Both the position numbers and the translations under genes were made by a program. Shown here one piece after another: positions 43,948 to 57,559 of a stretch of DNA of 64,000 bases. The notes beneath the pieces were generated by a model that saw nothing but the letters and a program-made list of their open reading frames with translations, was not told where the DNA came from and did not search any database. The DNA is taken from NCBI GenBank assembly GCA_025602915.1, contig JAHLJZ010000051.1, positions 1 to 64,000 on the forward strand, written 5' to 3'. How positions within the stretch are numbered: the stretch's first letter is position 1; each line of letters begins with the position of its first letter. The stretch is from Paraphysoderma sedebokerense (Eukaryota > Blastocladiomycota > Physodermatomycetes > Physodermatales > Physodermataceae).

Positions 43948-44771
43948 AGAAGATGGAAGATGGATACGAGTTTTGGTTGTAAAGTGATGAAATTATTATC
44001 AAAGTTTGGATTTCACGTCGGTTATTATTATTGATTTGAGTTTCCCTTGTCTTGCAGGGTTTGATTTGTGTTGGTTTGGTTATCTGTATTAGAATCACAT
44101 GATTTTTATGCTGTCTGTAGTCTTATTTCTTATCTGTAGAATAACCTTGTGTTGTCGTTGCTCTTGTTTCGTCCATCTCTGTATTTCAGTATCCATTTTT
44201 CCTTTCACCTTATATTTTCGTTGTGGTTGTCACCGGTATCATTTGTATATTTCTCAACCCAATCGATTGATGGTGACTCCTTGGTTATGTAGTGTTGTTG
44301 TTTTTTGCGGAAGAAGGCAGATAAAAATATGATAAGAACATATCAGGATATGTGGAAAGGAAAACTCTTTGTAGTATACATAGTTAAATACTCTCTTTTT
44401 CTGACTTTCTTCTTCATCTTTCGTTCTATTTTACCCGTTTGGTTTTGATTAAATAGATGTTGATTATTATTCTTTATGTTTCCGAATGATTATTATGAAT
44501 AAAAGGAATCTATGTATGGTTTTAAGAGGATATTAATTATTGTTAAGTGGGTAAGTGTGATCAATTTCAAGAGAACTTTAAACTAAGTTTGGTTGGTTAT
44601 TTCGGGATCTTTATATTCACATTTTTATGTTTACAGTTATTATTGTAATCCGCGGTGTGACACTCATATCTATGTACAATTCCCAAGATTAATTTTCAAC
44701 CATTATTCCATTAACTTTGCAGTCTGAATACCACCCACGTCTGCTCTGTTGACAGAAGAGCTTTAATACTT
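43948..44771. other. Convergent 3' region between coiled-coil gene and TFIIE-beta
   Basis: About 0.82 kb, T-rich on the plus strand, between two genes that point at each other. It must hold both 3' UTRs. The short frames here are unconvincing. Confidence 0.5.
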
Positions 44772-46183
44772 CTATTTTGTTCCATCAGTACCACCGATTC
44801 CCATATTCATACCCAATATTTCCGCCATATGAACATTCGTAATTTTAATTCTTGTTTTCCGTTTCTTACGTTCCTTATCTTTTTTGGATTTCTTGGAGGA
44901 AGTAGGAGCAGTTGTTTGCATTGATGTAAGACCGGCTAAGATTTAGGTACACAAACCACAAGGAGGAGGAGGGAGGGCGTTAATGACCTGAGGAGGAAGG
45001 TGAAATGAGGATTTAGAAAGATTGTCTTTCCGGTTACCTTTTTCTAATTCTTTTTCTAATTGGACTTCGTCATTCGCTATTTTAACTTTATGCCACATTC
45101 CTTCAAATTCTTCATCCAAAATAAACTTATTGACTCCGTCGCTTCCATTTGCGTTCCCATTGGCAGTTAAGTTACCACTTATACTATTCTTTCGCCAATC
45201 TCTATATGGTTCACCACCGATTTTACCGTTTAATACGGTTTCGTAGGATCGATCGTTGTAGTAAACTACTTTTGGGGCACCAGATTTATTGTCCCGGATG
45301 ACGATGACGTCGTTTGTGGAAATAAGGTCGTTGAGGAATGGTTCAATGGAGGGACATGATTCTCGGAGATCTTTAACTTCTAAAGCTGAGGTTTCGGTTT
45401 CGTGTTTAGTTCGGATGACGGAGAGTAGTGATTCGGGTGATGTGATTTGGTAGGGTGGCTGGTTTGTAGGTCAGTTTGGATGTAAATGTAGAAATACACA
45501 AGAACAGAACAATTAGTTTGATTTGAATGGGATGTTGTGGATTGTTGAAATAGAAGCGGTGGCAACTTTCCCGATATGAACGCTAGAAAAATCAAAAGAG
45601 TTCCGATTACCTTATACTGAAATGTAGATTTTCCTTCATCATACTGTATCCTTTCATTTTTGGTTATCTCTTGAAATAGTATCGAAGAACTGGTAACATC
45701 GATTTTAGTTTCTTCTTGAATCTCTGATGCGGTGAAAGTCGCCGTTTGATCGTTCTGATAGATCGATAGACGTTGAGATGAATAGAATGAACAAAGGACA
45801 ATTAGAAATACAATCAATCAATCTTTGAGCAGCAGTTGATAGAATCAAAATCGGAATTCGAATCTGTTTTCTCCATATTTCTGTCCTCCTTCATCCATAT
45901 ACTCCAAACAAGCGCAACCATAATAAAAACAAACCTCGTATCGTCCTTTCAACCACTTCAATACATTATACACCAAGGTCCCTATGTTCGAAGGCTTTTT
46001 TGTATGCGGTTTACTAGTAGCGAACTCTGGATTTATGGGTTTACTCTTTGCTGCAGGTTTATTTAGAATATGGTCTAATGATCCTGGTGTTGGGGATGTG
46101 GACGGAGCAGTAGCTCGTTTGAGGAGAGGTTGTGAGGCTAGACGTTTGTTGAATGCTGCTTGCTGGTTGAGAAGATTCGACAT
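44772..46183 (-). CDS. TFA2: Transcription initiation factor IIE subunit beta
   Basis: Four exons (46183-45935, 45754-45611, 45458-45038, 44935-44772) give 325 residues. The order matches TFIIE-beta: a polar N-terminus, a first winged-helix segment (GTLVYNVLKWLKGRYE, then FTASEIQEETKIDV), a second winged helix (SLLSVIRTKHETE, then SIEPFLNDLI, then DVIVIRD, KVVYYND), then LDEEFEGMWHKV and KAGLTSMQ. The end is a Lys-rich segment KKDKERKKRKTRIKITNVHM, corresponding to the basic C-terminus of the human protein. TFIIE-beta pairs with TFIIE-alpha, recruits TFIIH to the RNA polymerase II preinitiation complex and helps promoter opening in the nucleus. The gene symbol follows yeast usage. The segment LDEEFxxxWxxV and the SMQ motif make the call firm. 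Confidence 0.92.
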
Positions 46184-46923
46184 TCTGGTTTTTAGTTGTG
46201 TTATACAATATAGGGTAATAATAATACCTGGATGTGGGTCGAAAGGATGAATAGTTCACGACCGAGACAAGAATTAAAACTTTTTGAGGGAATTAAAATG
46301 GAAATTCTCGGAAGGCACATTTCGAGAATGACAATATTAATCACATCAATACATTTAGCCAACTTAATACTGATCCTTAATTCTGTCGTCGACAAAGGGC
46401 ACTACTGGAAGAACATTAGTGGGTTTCTTTTATTTTCATTTTTGTGACAAGAACAAAGAATTTAGACATTGAGTCCGGTAATTGAAGTAGAGTTTTAAGA
46501 ACTCCAAATTTAAGTTAAGAACAGCAAGAATTTCCGAGGAAGATATTGGGGCCGAAAGTTGTCTGTTACATTTATCAGTTAGGTACTTTACGTGATTTGG
46601 ATGTGTCTGAATATATCATTCGTATTAAACTTTGAACGATTGCATCTGTTGAAATCCGATCAAGATTGTCTAAAACAGACGTCATATTCAATCACAAGAA
46701 AGAAAATACAAGTACATACTTAGTGCAAAACACCGATTTTGGTCCTGTTTGGTCCACAATCCTCGTCAATATGGAGGGACCTGCATATGTCAAACGTTTT
46801 TATCCTTCAACGAAATCACCGCGGAGATGGTCTCAAAGTCTCAAACTCGGTATTTAGTATCTCCTTTCGAAAAGAATTCAAAAGCTGCAGACAGAAATAG
46901 TTTTGCCAAGCGCAGTTTGAAAA
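46184..46923. other. Divergent promoter region between TFIIE-beta and receptor pseudogene
   Basis: About 0.74 kb separating two divergent transcription units. It should contain the TFIIE-beta promoter. Short frames on both strands show no resemblance to known proteins. Confidence 0.5.
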
Positions 46924-49621
46924 ATGATTCGAATTCTTTCTTTTAGACTATGGGCCGCTGTAGCTCTCTTAATCGCTGTTTTCTTGCCGCTGCTCGTGGG
47001 GCAGCAAATACCGTCTCCGTGGTACCTTCAGGATGTGAAAACTAGCACTATAACCGACAACAACACCGATATTCTCTCCACAACCCAAAACGGAACTCAC
47101 ATCTTTGTAATGGGTGCAGATAGCTACTTGCATTTGTTTTCGTATTCGGCCGCCGGTGGAAACACGACCTCGGTGGGGTTTGCTGGCAAATTCGCCATCA
47201 ATTCGGTAGTAACTCAAAACATCAGTTCTGGATTGAATTGGAGGTATAACTCATATTTTCATCATTTGCCAACGCATAGAATTTATTCCTCTGTATTGTT
47301 TGGGACCGTCGTTGACGTTTTATTTTTTCCATCAACCTTCGGTAGAACGACTTCTGCGTTTTCGCTTGTGTGGAACAATTACACGAATGAATTATATGCA
47401 ATGTGCAACAGAATTTCGCACTGGATTGATGAATGTCCCTCCCATAATATACCCTTTACATGAATTCGTCAACGAAGATGAATCAGTTTTCCTTACAATT
47501 TCTAGTTATGACGCTGACGCGGCAGATTCCGTCCAGCATTTTGTTTTTGCGAACCCGCAGTCTGGGTCACTGTATCAAGTAACCACATCCGGTACCAAGG
47601 GAAATTTAATTGATGCATCCTTCACTCCAGTATCTATATCCCATCCGCAGGCTCGAATTCTGTATATTCCGCGCCAAAATTATTTTGGGAATGATTCTTT
47701 CCACGTACAAGCAATAGACGACAAAGGTGGAAAATCCGGTGTCGAAAACATCCAGATAACAATTGCTCCTCTCCCAGATCCGCCCGTACCCCAGTCAATG
47801 GAGATTTATCTAGATGAAGATACCTCAGCTGTTCAACCTTCGTTCAAACCTTTATTCAGACTTCAACGTGGACGATCCCGATCAAACCTCAACAAGCAAT
47901 TTCAGGATTACAATTCTTGCGCTACCTTGATCCGGTTCTTTATTCCTCATTAATTCTAGCTCTAACGCTTCCGGAAACAATGAATCACTTCAAAGCCAAT
48001 GACGGCGAGCTGGACTCGGTCATTAACGGTACAATAATATTGAATGTACGGCCCATTAACGGTAAGATTTTATTACTTGTTGATGGCTCTAGTGTTAACA
48101 TGGACTCACAGAGGAATCAAAAGACTTGCCCACCTTTAATAGGTCATCCCTGAATATGACTATATATGAGGACTCATCTGCGAAGCTCTCCTTTAACATC
48201 TCGGATGTTGACAAGAATGATATCGTCAGCGTCAAAATTCATAATTTACGAATCGATGGAACATTGTTTTTGGCAAATGTCGACAGTGAGCAGACTGGAC
48301 CATTGGGTGAAGGTTCCGATGTATTAGGGCCCCCGTTTGAAATTGTGTATGTCCCACGTCGCGACTTTTATACATCGAATACAAGTGGGCTTCAACGATT
48401 TAATATCACCTATGTCGATCGCGAAGGCGGTTTTTCAGATGCAATTTCTTTCAATGTTCTCCCTGTCAACGATCCGCCAAAGCTGACATGCGAGAATCCA
48501 AATATCATCGAGTTATCCACTGAATTCGTAACTAATACCACTGCGGCCATCGGCATTCGCGTTATTGCAACCGACGTGGATGACACGGAATTGACTTACC
48601 ATTTGGCGGCCCTTCCTCAGAAAGGACATTTGATTTCAAGTGGCTCAAATAATGTCTTAGAATTGGGCGGTACATTTTCCTCCCCTGACCTGGTGTACAG
48701 GTTTAACGCGGAAGGTGGGATGTACCCGTTTGTCAATTTTTCAGTATTCGTGGAAGACTCTCATAAGGCCACTTCAAAGAATTGTACCTATATTCTATCG
48801 TTCAAATGCCCAGCAGGTTGTTCACTTCATAACCTCATATCTGCGGTGAAGCCATCTAACGCCCCTTACAGGCAAAGTAAATAACATATTCAGTAGAAAT
48901 AGGGGCCCAATTTGTGTTGAATGTCCACAAGGTTTGTACGCATATTCTTATCAGAGAAAGGTTGAGCATCTTACTAAACTCACTTCTAGGCGCTGTTTGC
49001 AGGTGCGCTGTCGTACATACCAAGTTTACATACCTGTTGACATACATCTAACTTATCATTATCATATAGCATGGATGGTAGCAGTTTCTCAACGTTATCC
49101 AATTATTTCAAAGACTCGTTATGGTAATCGTTACTGTCTTCTTCACCCCGTTCGTATAATCTCCGTAGCAAAATGATAGCCGTGATTATGCTGACCGATG
49201 AAATAGATATTCCGGTCTCCAAGTCGTCCTTACTCAGTTCGTCCTTCTAAGCAATGTTATTATGCTATTGCGATATCAACCATATGAATTTCAAATTTTG
49301 AATAGGTTCGACACCTTTTCCAACGTTTCGTCAATGATTGTATTAGGATTTGGCTTGCCGTTTCGTATGGATAACTTTAATCCTGTGCTGCAAACAGCTC
49401 TTATGGTGTTTATATTGATTCTCATTTGTAGTGTCATTGTGGTTGGGATCGGGGCGGTTTCACTCGAATGCTACAAATATTTCGGGTTGATTAAATCCAA
49501 TATTAGATCATCTAAAATGGAGAAGCTTGCATCGAAACCTAATTCCTCCAGCGTAATGGTGGGAAAATGTGATCCATGTAACTATATAAGCACGATTTTA
49601 AACCAAATAAACCCGAATTAA
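46924..49621 (+). pseudogene. Decayed, internally deleted copy of the TIG/cadherin-like multi-pass receptor
   Basis: The first exon (signal-like MIRILSFRLWAAVALLIAVF, then QQIPSPWYLQDVKTSTITDN) is nearly the same as that of the intact gene 3.2 kb downstream. After the second exon the sequence jumps directly to the cadherin-like part (TEFRTGLMN), so the propeller-like and TIG-containing region of about 2.5 kb is gone. The cadherin-like part carries frame breaks and an internal stop around 47830-47990. The Cys-rich part keeps the 13-nt microexon (about 48991-49003), but most of the membrane region is deleted. Only the last TM helices remain (MVFILILICSVIVVGIGAV). A full receptor cannot be made. 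It is the product of a tandem duplication followed by decay. Confidence 0.85.
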
Positions 49622-50136
49622 AGTTAAACGAACTTCCGAAAATGATAATTAATTGCAAACATAGGTGATGCCATGTGCTCTTTTTTGCTAGAACAACCTC
49701 CCGGCAGATTTAAATTGCGAATACCAGCATGGATTTAAAAATCAATCGAAATGAATTGTGGGTGCATTGCGGGATGTGATGGGCGTCTTCATTTGCCGAA
49801 GGTCCACTGTGCTCAAACGCTTTGCTTGTAACCATGTACAATTATATAGTGTGCTCGTCTGCCAAATTTGAATTGAGGCTAGGAGTAACAGCATTGATAA
49901 TAATTTGAAAACCAAATGATAGATTGCAGTACATTTGAGGATATTATAGTAGCCCTACCCGTTCTCGGATTGCCAAATCTGAATTAAAGGTCCTGAATTT
50001 CTAATTGATAGCCCTACAGGTGTCAGACGCCTTCCCTTTCAGAACAATTCCCCGCTGTATCTCATCAGTTTCCATTTTCCGTCCTAAATGGTCGTTTCGG
50101 TTAAAAATGTGCCATTTAAGATACTAGTGTTAACAC
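49622..50136. other. Intergenic region upstream of the intact receptor gene
   Basis: About 0.5 kb between the pseudogene and the receptor start, expected to contain the receptor promoter. No gene or repeat is recognised. Confidence 0.5.
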
Positions 50137-53100
50137 ATGGCTATTCTGGACAAGAAGCAACGTTTTTGGCCATTCGGACTCTCTGTCCTTCTGGTTTTCC
50201 TGGTTGGCATACTTTCACCGCCGCTCGTCGCGCAGCAAATACCGTCTCCCTGGTATCTTCAAGACGTGAAAACTAGCACTATTACAGACAACAACACCGA
50301 CATTCTCGCTACGACCCAAAATGGAACTCACATCTTTGTAATGTGTGCAGATAGCTTCTTGCATTTGTTTACATATTCGCCCGCTGGGGGAAACACGACC
50401 TCGGTGGGGTTTGCTGGCAAATTCGCCATCAATTCGGTAGTAACTCAGGACATCAGCCCCGGATTGAATTGGAGGTAATGGAAGTGATTTAAATTGACAG
50501 TGAAGATAAGCTAATTTGTCTTGGCCTTCATATTTAAAATTATCTCGCTGGTGCGTCCTCTTATCAATTTAGAACAACGGCCGCGTTTTCGCTGCAATGG
50601 AATAATTACACGAATGAGCTGTATACCATGTGCGTTATATAATTATCAATCTTCTTAACATAATTCATTTGTTTTTTTACTGGTATCAACGGTATCTCTC
50701 CCATAGTAAGCTCAGCAATCCCACTCAAGCTCGAGTTCAAATTAATATTCTGGACTCCACCAATTTTATTAGTCAATATGAGGTCAGAACAGATATGTCA
50801 TCAGTCTTCAAGAACCCGTAAGCCCAATCTCTACATGATTAGAATTATTGCAAGAATATCTCACCTTTTTATTCTTTCAGCCGAGTGTCCCCTCTTTTGT
50901 GGCACCCTTCCCTTATAGTCGGTGTATTCTATGATCCGTCCGTCACTGGGCACACTGGACAGTCCGGTTACTCGATGTTAAAATACAGCTATACAGCCGG
51001 GTCAATGTACAACAGTGCAACGTCGTCGGGTTCCAGTTCCGCGACATCAGCTCTTGGATTCCAGTTTTATTGCCAAAACGTGAATAACATGTGCCTATGG
51101 ACTTCTTCAACCGGTTTCGATGAATACGCTATGAATTCTTTCGGCCTCGTTCAGAGTAAGGTGGTCACCACAACCCCCATAGACTACGATCCCTCCATTG
51201 CCCGTAACGCTTCGGACGGCGTGTCATATTTCTTTCATCGGAGTGTCAATTTGGCTGGACGACCATTCGTGTTGCACAAAAAAAATACTGCGGTTCAGGA
51301 ACTTGCATCGGTAACGTTACCTTATCAAACAAATTTCAACGACACTATTCCCCGAAATGTTGTTCGCATAGGTTCAAAGTCAAATGTTTTTGTTGGATTC
51401 ACTACTATCTTGAATTCTTCTATTAGTTATGGTGACTATGAAGCAGTTTTCTGCCACTATGATTCGGTTACGATGGATTTGCGAGGTCACGTCATTATCT
51501 CAACAGTTGGAAAGGATAACTTTGCAGGGATCATTCCACAAAATGATAATAGTTTCGTGACAATCGGACGCACCAATGGCAATCTGACCTTGCCGAACGC
51601 CCTCTCAAGTAGCCCTCAGATATTTGCCATGCAATTTGTTCCGCTGAAAGTGAAATCTTTTATATCTTCTGTACCGATGCAAGTACATCCCAATGAAGTC
51701 ATACAAGTGCAATTCGAGTCGGTTTCAACTACGTTGGGTGCTACTTTGCCAAGAGTGGCCCTAAACGGTCTAAATTCTTCCTCCGTCTCTTGGGCATCTT
51801 CGGACACAATATCGGCAGAGATACCAGGGAATATAATCGGATCTGGTATAGTTGGCCACGAATGTTCTACTGAATATTTTTAAAATGGTTTTTATATCTG
51901 AATATTTGTACATTTCCAGGTCCTTACGATATGTGGGTGGTGTTTGATTCGGCGCGATACAAACCCAGCCTGAAGATTGCTGGAATTACGGTCAATTATA
52001 CTGTTTCTCAATTTTCGTTGATTTCAGTTTATCCTGCTAGCGGGCCGACTGGTAAGGTTTCGATAACTTGAAAATGGTAAAAAATATCTGTGTGTTCTGA
52101 AACATTAATCTCCAGTGGGATTCGATCTTGTTTTGAGAACATCTTTCGTCGGCACGATACCAGGCCCACTAGCGATCACCGTTGGTGGAAAATCGTGCGG
52201 TGCCCCTTTACAGCTCAACACGACGGCATTTCAATGCTCTGTTCCCCCAGGTTTGATGACATTTCGTATTGATAAATCATCATCGAGAATAGCTGACATG
52301 CGATATCATTTCTTGACAATAAGGAACTGGCAAGAATAAGTTGGTCTTCATTTCGGTCAGTTCTAATATGAGCAGTACGGAATCGGTCTACGTAAATTAT
52401 GATCCGCCCATCATTACCACTATTTCACCTCCTACGAGCCCCACAACAGGCGGAAAAGTGATATATATATTGTTTGTACACATTTTGACATAACCTAGTC
52501 CAGGGGATGTACTGAATCCTTCTCTCTTAGTGGAAGTGGTTTTGGTCCTTGTTTGGTCGCTCCAGCGCCGTGTGATGCAACTGCGGAGAACATATCAATA
52601 TCGATTGGTTCAGTTGCATGTGCTCTTCCCGAACTGAAAAGTGACGGATCCATTGCTTGCGTAACCCCTGAGCTCGTCGGACGAAACCTTTCGTTGAGAC
52701 TGGGGGTGAACGGTCAAAATACTAGTGCGATATATTCGTATGATCCGCCGAGCATTTCAACCGTAATTCCTCCTTGGCTGTCTTCTAGTAATCCGGTTGG
52801 TTTATCGTTTTTGACTTTTCTTCTTTAAAGTGTATTTTATTTTGACGAGTGGTCAACGTATAGACTATTTATCTTGAAGGAACAAGCTTTGGCCCTGTCA
52901 GCGCCAACCGCAGCATGATCCTGAGAAGATATGGAACAAACCAAACTTATGTCTGCCCGTCTTTGACTTGGATATCCCACAGTAGTCTCAAATGGTATGT
53001 ACTGCTAATCAAGACTACTGATCCCGTTACACTTTCTCATTCACATTTTATAAATAGTCAATTCACGAATGTCAGTTTACCTCTTGACGATCGTTTCGGC

Positions 53101-56100
53101 ATATCTCTTTTTGTCGAAGGCCAAGTAAATCCTGACAACAATGTTACGGAATTTCGGACTGGTTTAATGAATGCCGCCCCTGTCGTTTTTCCTCAGCAAG
53201 TGTTGGCGAACGAAGATGAATCATTATTCATAGAAATATCTAGTTACGATGGAGATGCGGGCGACTCAATACAGAACTTTGTGTCATCGAATCCGCAATT
53301 TGGGTCACTGTATCAAGTAACTGTGTCCGGTACCAAGGGAAATCTTATTGATGCAGTATTCACTCCAGTGTCTACATCTCATCCACAATCACGTCTTTTG
53401 TACATTCCGCGCCAAAATTACTTTGGGAATGATTCCTTCCAAGTACAAGCAATAGACGACAAAGGCGGAAAATCTGGGATTGAGACTATTCAGATAACGG
53501 TGAATCCCTTGCCTGACCCACCAGTGCCCCAATCCATGGAGATTAATCTAGATGAGGACACTTCAGCTGTTGTCGACTTTAAAGTAATTGATCCAGACCA
53601 AGGATCGATGGACAACTGTACGGTTACAATACTTGCGTTGCCCCAATCCGGGTCTCTGTTGATTGCGAACTCGAGTTTAAACGATTCAGGAAATAGCGGC
53701 TTGATTGACATTACGACTGTTCCATTCACATTACCTTTTAATGTGACGTCAGCGATATTTCGGCCTTTCAAAGACGAATACGGGCACCCCTACGCAACTA
53801 TTCATTTCAAAGCCAATGACGGGGAGTTGGATTCCGTTGTAAACGGTACAATTATATTGAATGTTCGACCAGTAAATGGTAAATAATTGTTTTATTTGCA
53901 ACAATTGCTTGTTAAGTATAATGAACTTACATTGCAAAAGATTTGCCTACTTTTAATCGAACCTCGTTGAATTTATCTGTCTTTGAGGATACGCCGGCCA
54001 AGTTTACTTTTAACGTAACTGACGTAGACAGGAACGACTTGATGAGCTTCAAAATACATAACATACGTATCGATGGTGTGCTATTTCTGGCAGCTGCTAA
54101 CAGTGAGCAAACTGGAGCACTGGGAGAGGGTTCTGAAGTCTTGGGTCCCCCCTTTGAAATTGTCTATGTCCCACGTCTCGACTTTTTTACATCGAATGCA
54201 AGTGGACTTCAACGGTTTAATATCACCTACGCAGATCGCGAAGGTGGTTTCTCTGAGGAAATATCTTTCACTGTCCTCCCTGTCAACGATCCGCCAAAGC
54301 TGACATGCGAGAATCCAAATGTCATCGATCTATCCACTGAATTTGTAACTAATGTCACTGCCACCACTGCTATTCGAATTATTGCAAACGACGTAGATGA
54401 CTCGGAGTTGACTTACCACTTGGCGACCTTTCCTCGAAAGGGTCGTCTGGTGTCGCATTCCGACTCAAACGAAGGAACAGGCGGGACGTTTTTCTCTCCC
54501 GACCTAGTTTACAAGTTCAATGCGGAGGGTGGGATGTTTCCCTTCATTAATTTTACGGTGTTCGTAAGAGATTCGCATAATGCTACTTCAGGAAATTGCA
54601 CCTACATTCTGTCGTTCAAATGTCCAGCAGGTTGGCTCCTTGATTTTTATGAAGTCTTTGCATAATAATGTTACTAAAGGGTTGATTATAGGGAAAGCCA
54701 ATAATATTTTCAGTAAAAACGGTGGTCCAATGTGTGTTGAATGTCCAGATGGTTCGTGTTATGCTTATACTATTATTTGATACATGACTTCAATGATGCT
54801 AACTCATTTGTCTGCAGGTGCGGTCTGCAGGTACGTCTCGTAAATGAGATCTCTCTCATTGGAATTACTTGCTCAGTTTCCTTGACTGTATCTTCCGTTT
54901 TATCTCACGTAGCGTGGATGGTAGTCAATCGGTTTATCCTAAGGCTGGATGGTGGCGCTCAGAGAATAATGCTACATACCTTCCTTGCTTTCCGGTTTGT
55001 ATCGTTTTAAAACACGTTCATTCTTCGGTGTTTACTAATTCGTGATCAGGCGAAAGCGTGCCCAGGTGATTCAAATCTACAGTGTCTCGAGGGGTACGAG
55101 GGAACGAGATGCGGCAGGTGCAGTCAGGGATATTATCGATTCACAAATGGTTGCTACAAATGTGGCGAAGAAACCTCCACATTTCAAACTATCATTCTTG
55201 TATGCATTTTGGTCGGAGTTGGAGTAGGCTCTTTCTTTGTCTTCAAAATATCAGGTTCGAAGAAGGGGCCAGTGTCAGTAGATTTTCTTTAAGTGGATAC
55301 AATCCCCGGGGTTATAACTTCATTCCGTGTACAGGTTCGGTTTAGTAAGCATTCTGATCAATTTTATACAAACGATACTTCTCTTGCGACAGATGAGGTT
55401 AAATTGGCCAGACAAACTGCTACAACTATTGAATTGGCTTTCCGTAATTAACTTCAACGTAGAATTAGCTAGTCCAGAGTGCTTGGCTCGGGAACATTCG
55501 TTCGACTTCAGCTTCAAGCTGAAACTCGCCCTGGCTATCCCGTTGATAGTTTCAGTACTGGCTTTGATGTTGTACGGAAGCGTTCGAGCATTGAGTACAT
55601 GTCGGAAAAAGCACATGAAAGGCGAATCGTTGTCCGCTCTTTATAAGGGCGGTCAATTCTGGGTGCAGAACGTACGAGCTTGGATGTCTATTTTGAATCT
55701 GCTATTCGTCTACATTGCTACCAATGCGCTCGCGTGAGTATATATTGTTTTGACGTGTGCTACAATTACATATTGATTAAAGTTTTGTCAGGTTATTTGA
55801 TTGCACAGTGGAGCCTGATGGCATGAGTTATTTAGGTTAGATTATTTCTCTCACAATCCATTGATCTGTTATAGCGACTGGCTGACACTTCTATTCTGCG
55901 CAGATGCCGACCCAAGTTTGAGGTGCTACGAGCCTTGGTTCTACCACGATTTACCCTATGGTATTCTTGGCATATGGTACCACCCATCATGATCTTTTCC
56001 TCATATCTAATCTCGACACTTTTTTTATTTTAACTAACAAATTGCGCTATTAAGCTTATATGTGATAGGTATACCATTTCAAAGTTTGGTTGTTTCGTTG

Positions 56101-56712
56101 GCAGCTGACAGAGCACGCAAGAATTTGAGCAAGCAAGAAACTCTTCGACGGTTCCAAATCTTTTGCCAAAAGATCATGGATTCTCGACATGAATATAAGC
56201 TCCAATATCAATTTATCAGTGTCATACAGTTATTTCAGAGACTTGTAATGGTCTTCGTCAGTATCTTCTTCACGAGGTCAGTGAATTGCTATACATTTAA
56301 CTTCAAATTGCACGAGGAGTACATACTTATGCTGACTTCCAATCCCAGATACTCCGGTCTTCAAGTCATCCTCACTCAGTTTATTTTGCTTGGCAACATT
56401 CTTATTTTATTCCGCTACCAGCCATACGAGTTCGATATTCTGAATAAATTTGATATGTTGTCAAATCTGGCTGCAATGATAGTATTAGGATTTGGCTTAC
56501 CGTTCCATATCGACAATTTCAACCCGACCCTACAATCGGCACTAATAGTGTTTATTTTAATACTTATTTGCGGTTTTATTGTGGCAGCAATTGGCGCGGT
56601 TGTCTTGGAATGTTGGAAGCATTTTGTATTGATAAAAGCGAATTTTTCATCACCTAGTCGGAAGGAATCCACAGTGAGCTATAGCGCCAAAATTTCGGGG
56701 TGGCGAAAATAA
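50137..56712 (+). CDS. Giant multi-pass receptor: signal/anchor, propeller-like, TIG repeats, cadherin-like, Cys-rich, multi-TM
   Basis: Twenty exons give 1741 residues: 50137-50474, 50573-50629, 50707-50817, 50881-51845, 51920-52051, 52116-52250, 52324-52471, 52531-52799, 52880-52994, 53058-53878, 53941-54630, 54692-54751, 54818-54830, 54913-54994, 55050-55267, 55335-55733, 55792-55835, 55904-55960, 56069-56276, 56349-56712. In order: a signal or anchor segment; an extracellular region to about residue 490; about three IPT/TIG-like domains (PASGPT, then VGGKSCGAP; FGSGFGPC; GTSFGP) to about 757; two or more cadherin-like repeats (NEDESLFIEISSYDGDAGD, FEDTPAKFTFNVTDVDRND) to about 1260; a Cys-rich part (CVECPDGAVC, GWWRSENNATYLPC, GTRCGRCSQGYY); then roughly eight or more TM segments. 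It is a likely plasma-membrane sensor or adhesion protein; the ligand is unknown. The join 55267/55335 needs a GC-AG intron. Confidence 0.83.
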
Positions 56713-57559
56713 TTATATAATTTATTATGTCTATTTGAATATTATAATAAACTCCACATTGAAGCTAGTAACACCGAATCATTGCATGATCCTCGAATGA
56801 AAAGAACCCAGACTCGTCCGAACAAATCGTTTAAGAATACTGTTTTTTGCCGTTAATAAGTTCCTTAATTTTTAGAGGATTTGTTTCCTACATTCACTAT
56901 TTAATACCATCGCATGGATTTTGTGAAGGCGCGAACCTGTCTGACACTGCAAGTAAGCAGAATAATGTCTAGAAGTATGAAGAAGCTAAGTCTAATAACA
57001 ATTTTTGGGAGAAGTTAATATTGATCTCCCTATCAAGGCCAAGTCTGTTAAAATTCGGGAAACCTATATGTATTCTGCCTGGGTGTATTATTTCTCCTCA
57101 GTTCTCTCTTTGATTGCGTGCCCAGACTTTGTTCTTTTGGATAGTCTCCGATGATATAATAAATTTAATCATATGCTAGGAGTCCTGATTGCCACAAGCA
57201 ACGTGGTTGTCTGTAGACTGCTGGAATGATTGCTTTTAATCAATCACATATTGTAGAAAGCCCACCATCTTCGGCCCCTAAAAGTGACAATTGCAAGTCA
57301 CCAATTTCCATTGTCCTGGCCGAGCACTCCAGTTTCATCACTTCAAAATACATCAATGACTATTGCCAGAAATACATTCTCTCTTTGATATAGTTTAAAG
57401 CCTGTTTCTCCAGCGATACATTCATTACTCCCGACTATAAATTTTTCAGTGTTCCCTTGGTCGCCCTAGGTCACTAGACCCATTCGCTCTCGGAACCTAG
57501 AATCGTCATTGCAACTATCCAGCAAGTCGTTGGACATATTCGTCGATTGCAATACAGCC
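56713..57559. other. Intergenic region between receptor and cullin-3
   Basis: About 0.85 kb of AT-rich sequence containing the receptor 3' UTR and the cullin-3 promoter. I see no further gene. Confidence 0.5.

Noticed and set aside
46924-49621. The upstream receptor copy as a working short receptor
   Set aside because: Several frame breaks and the loss of most of the membrane region make a functional product unlikely.
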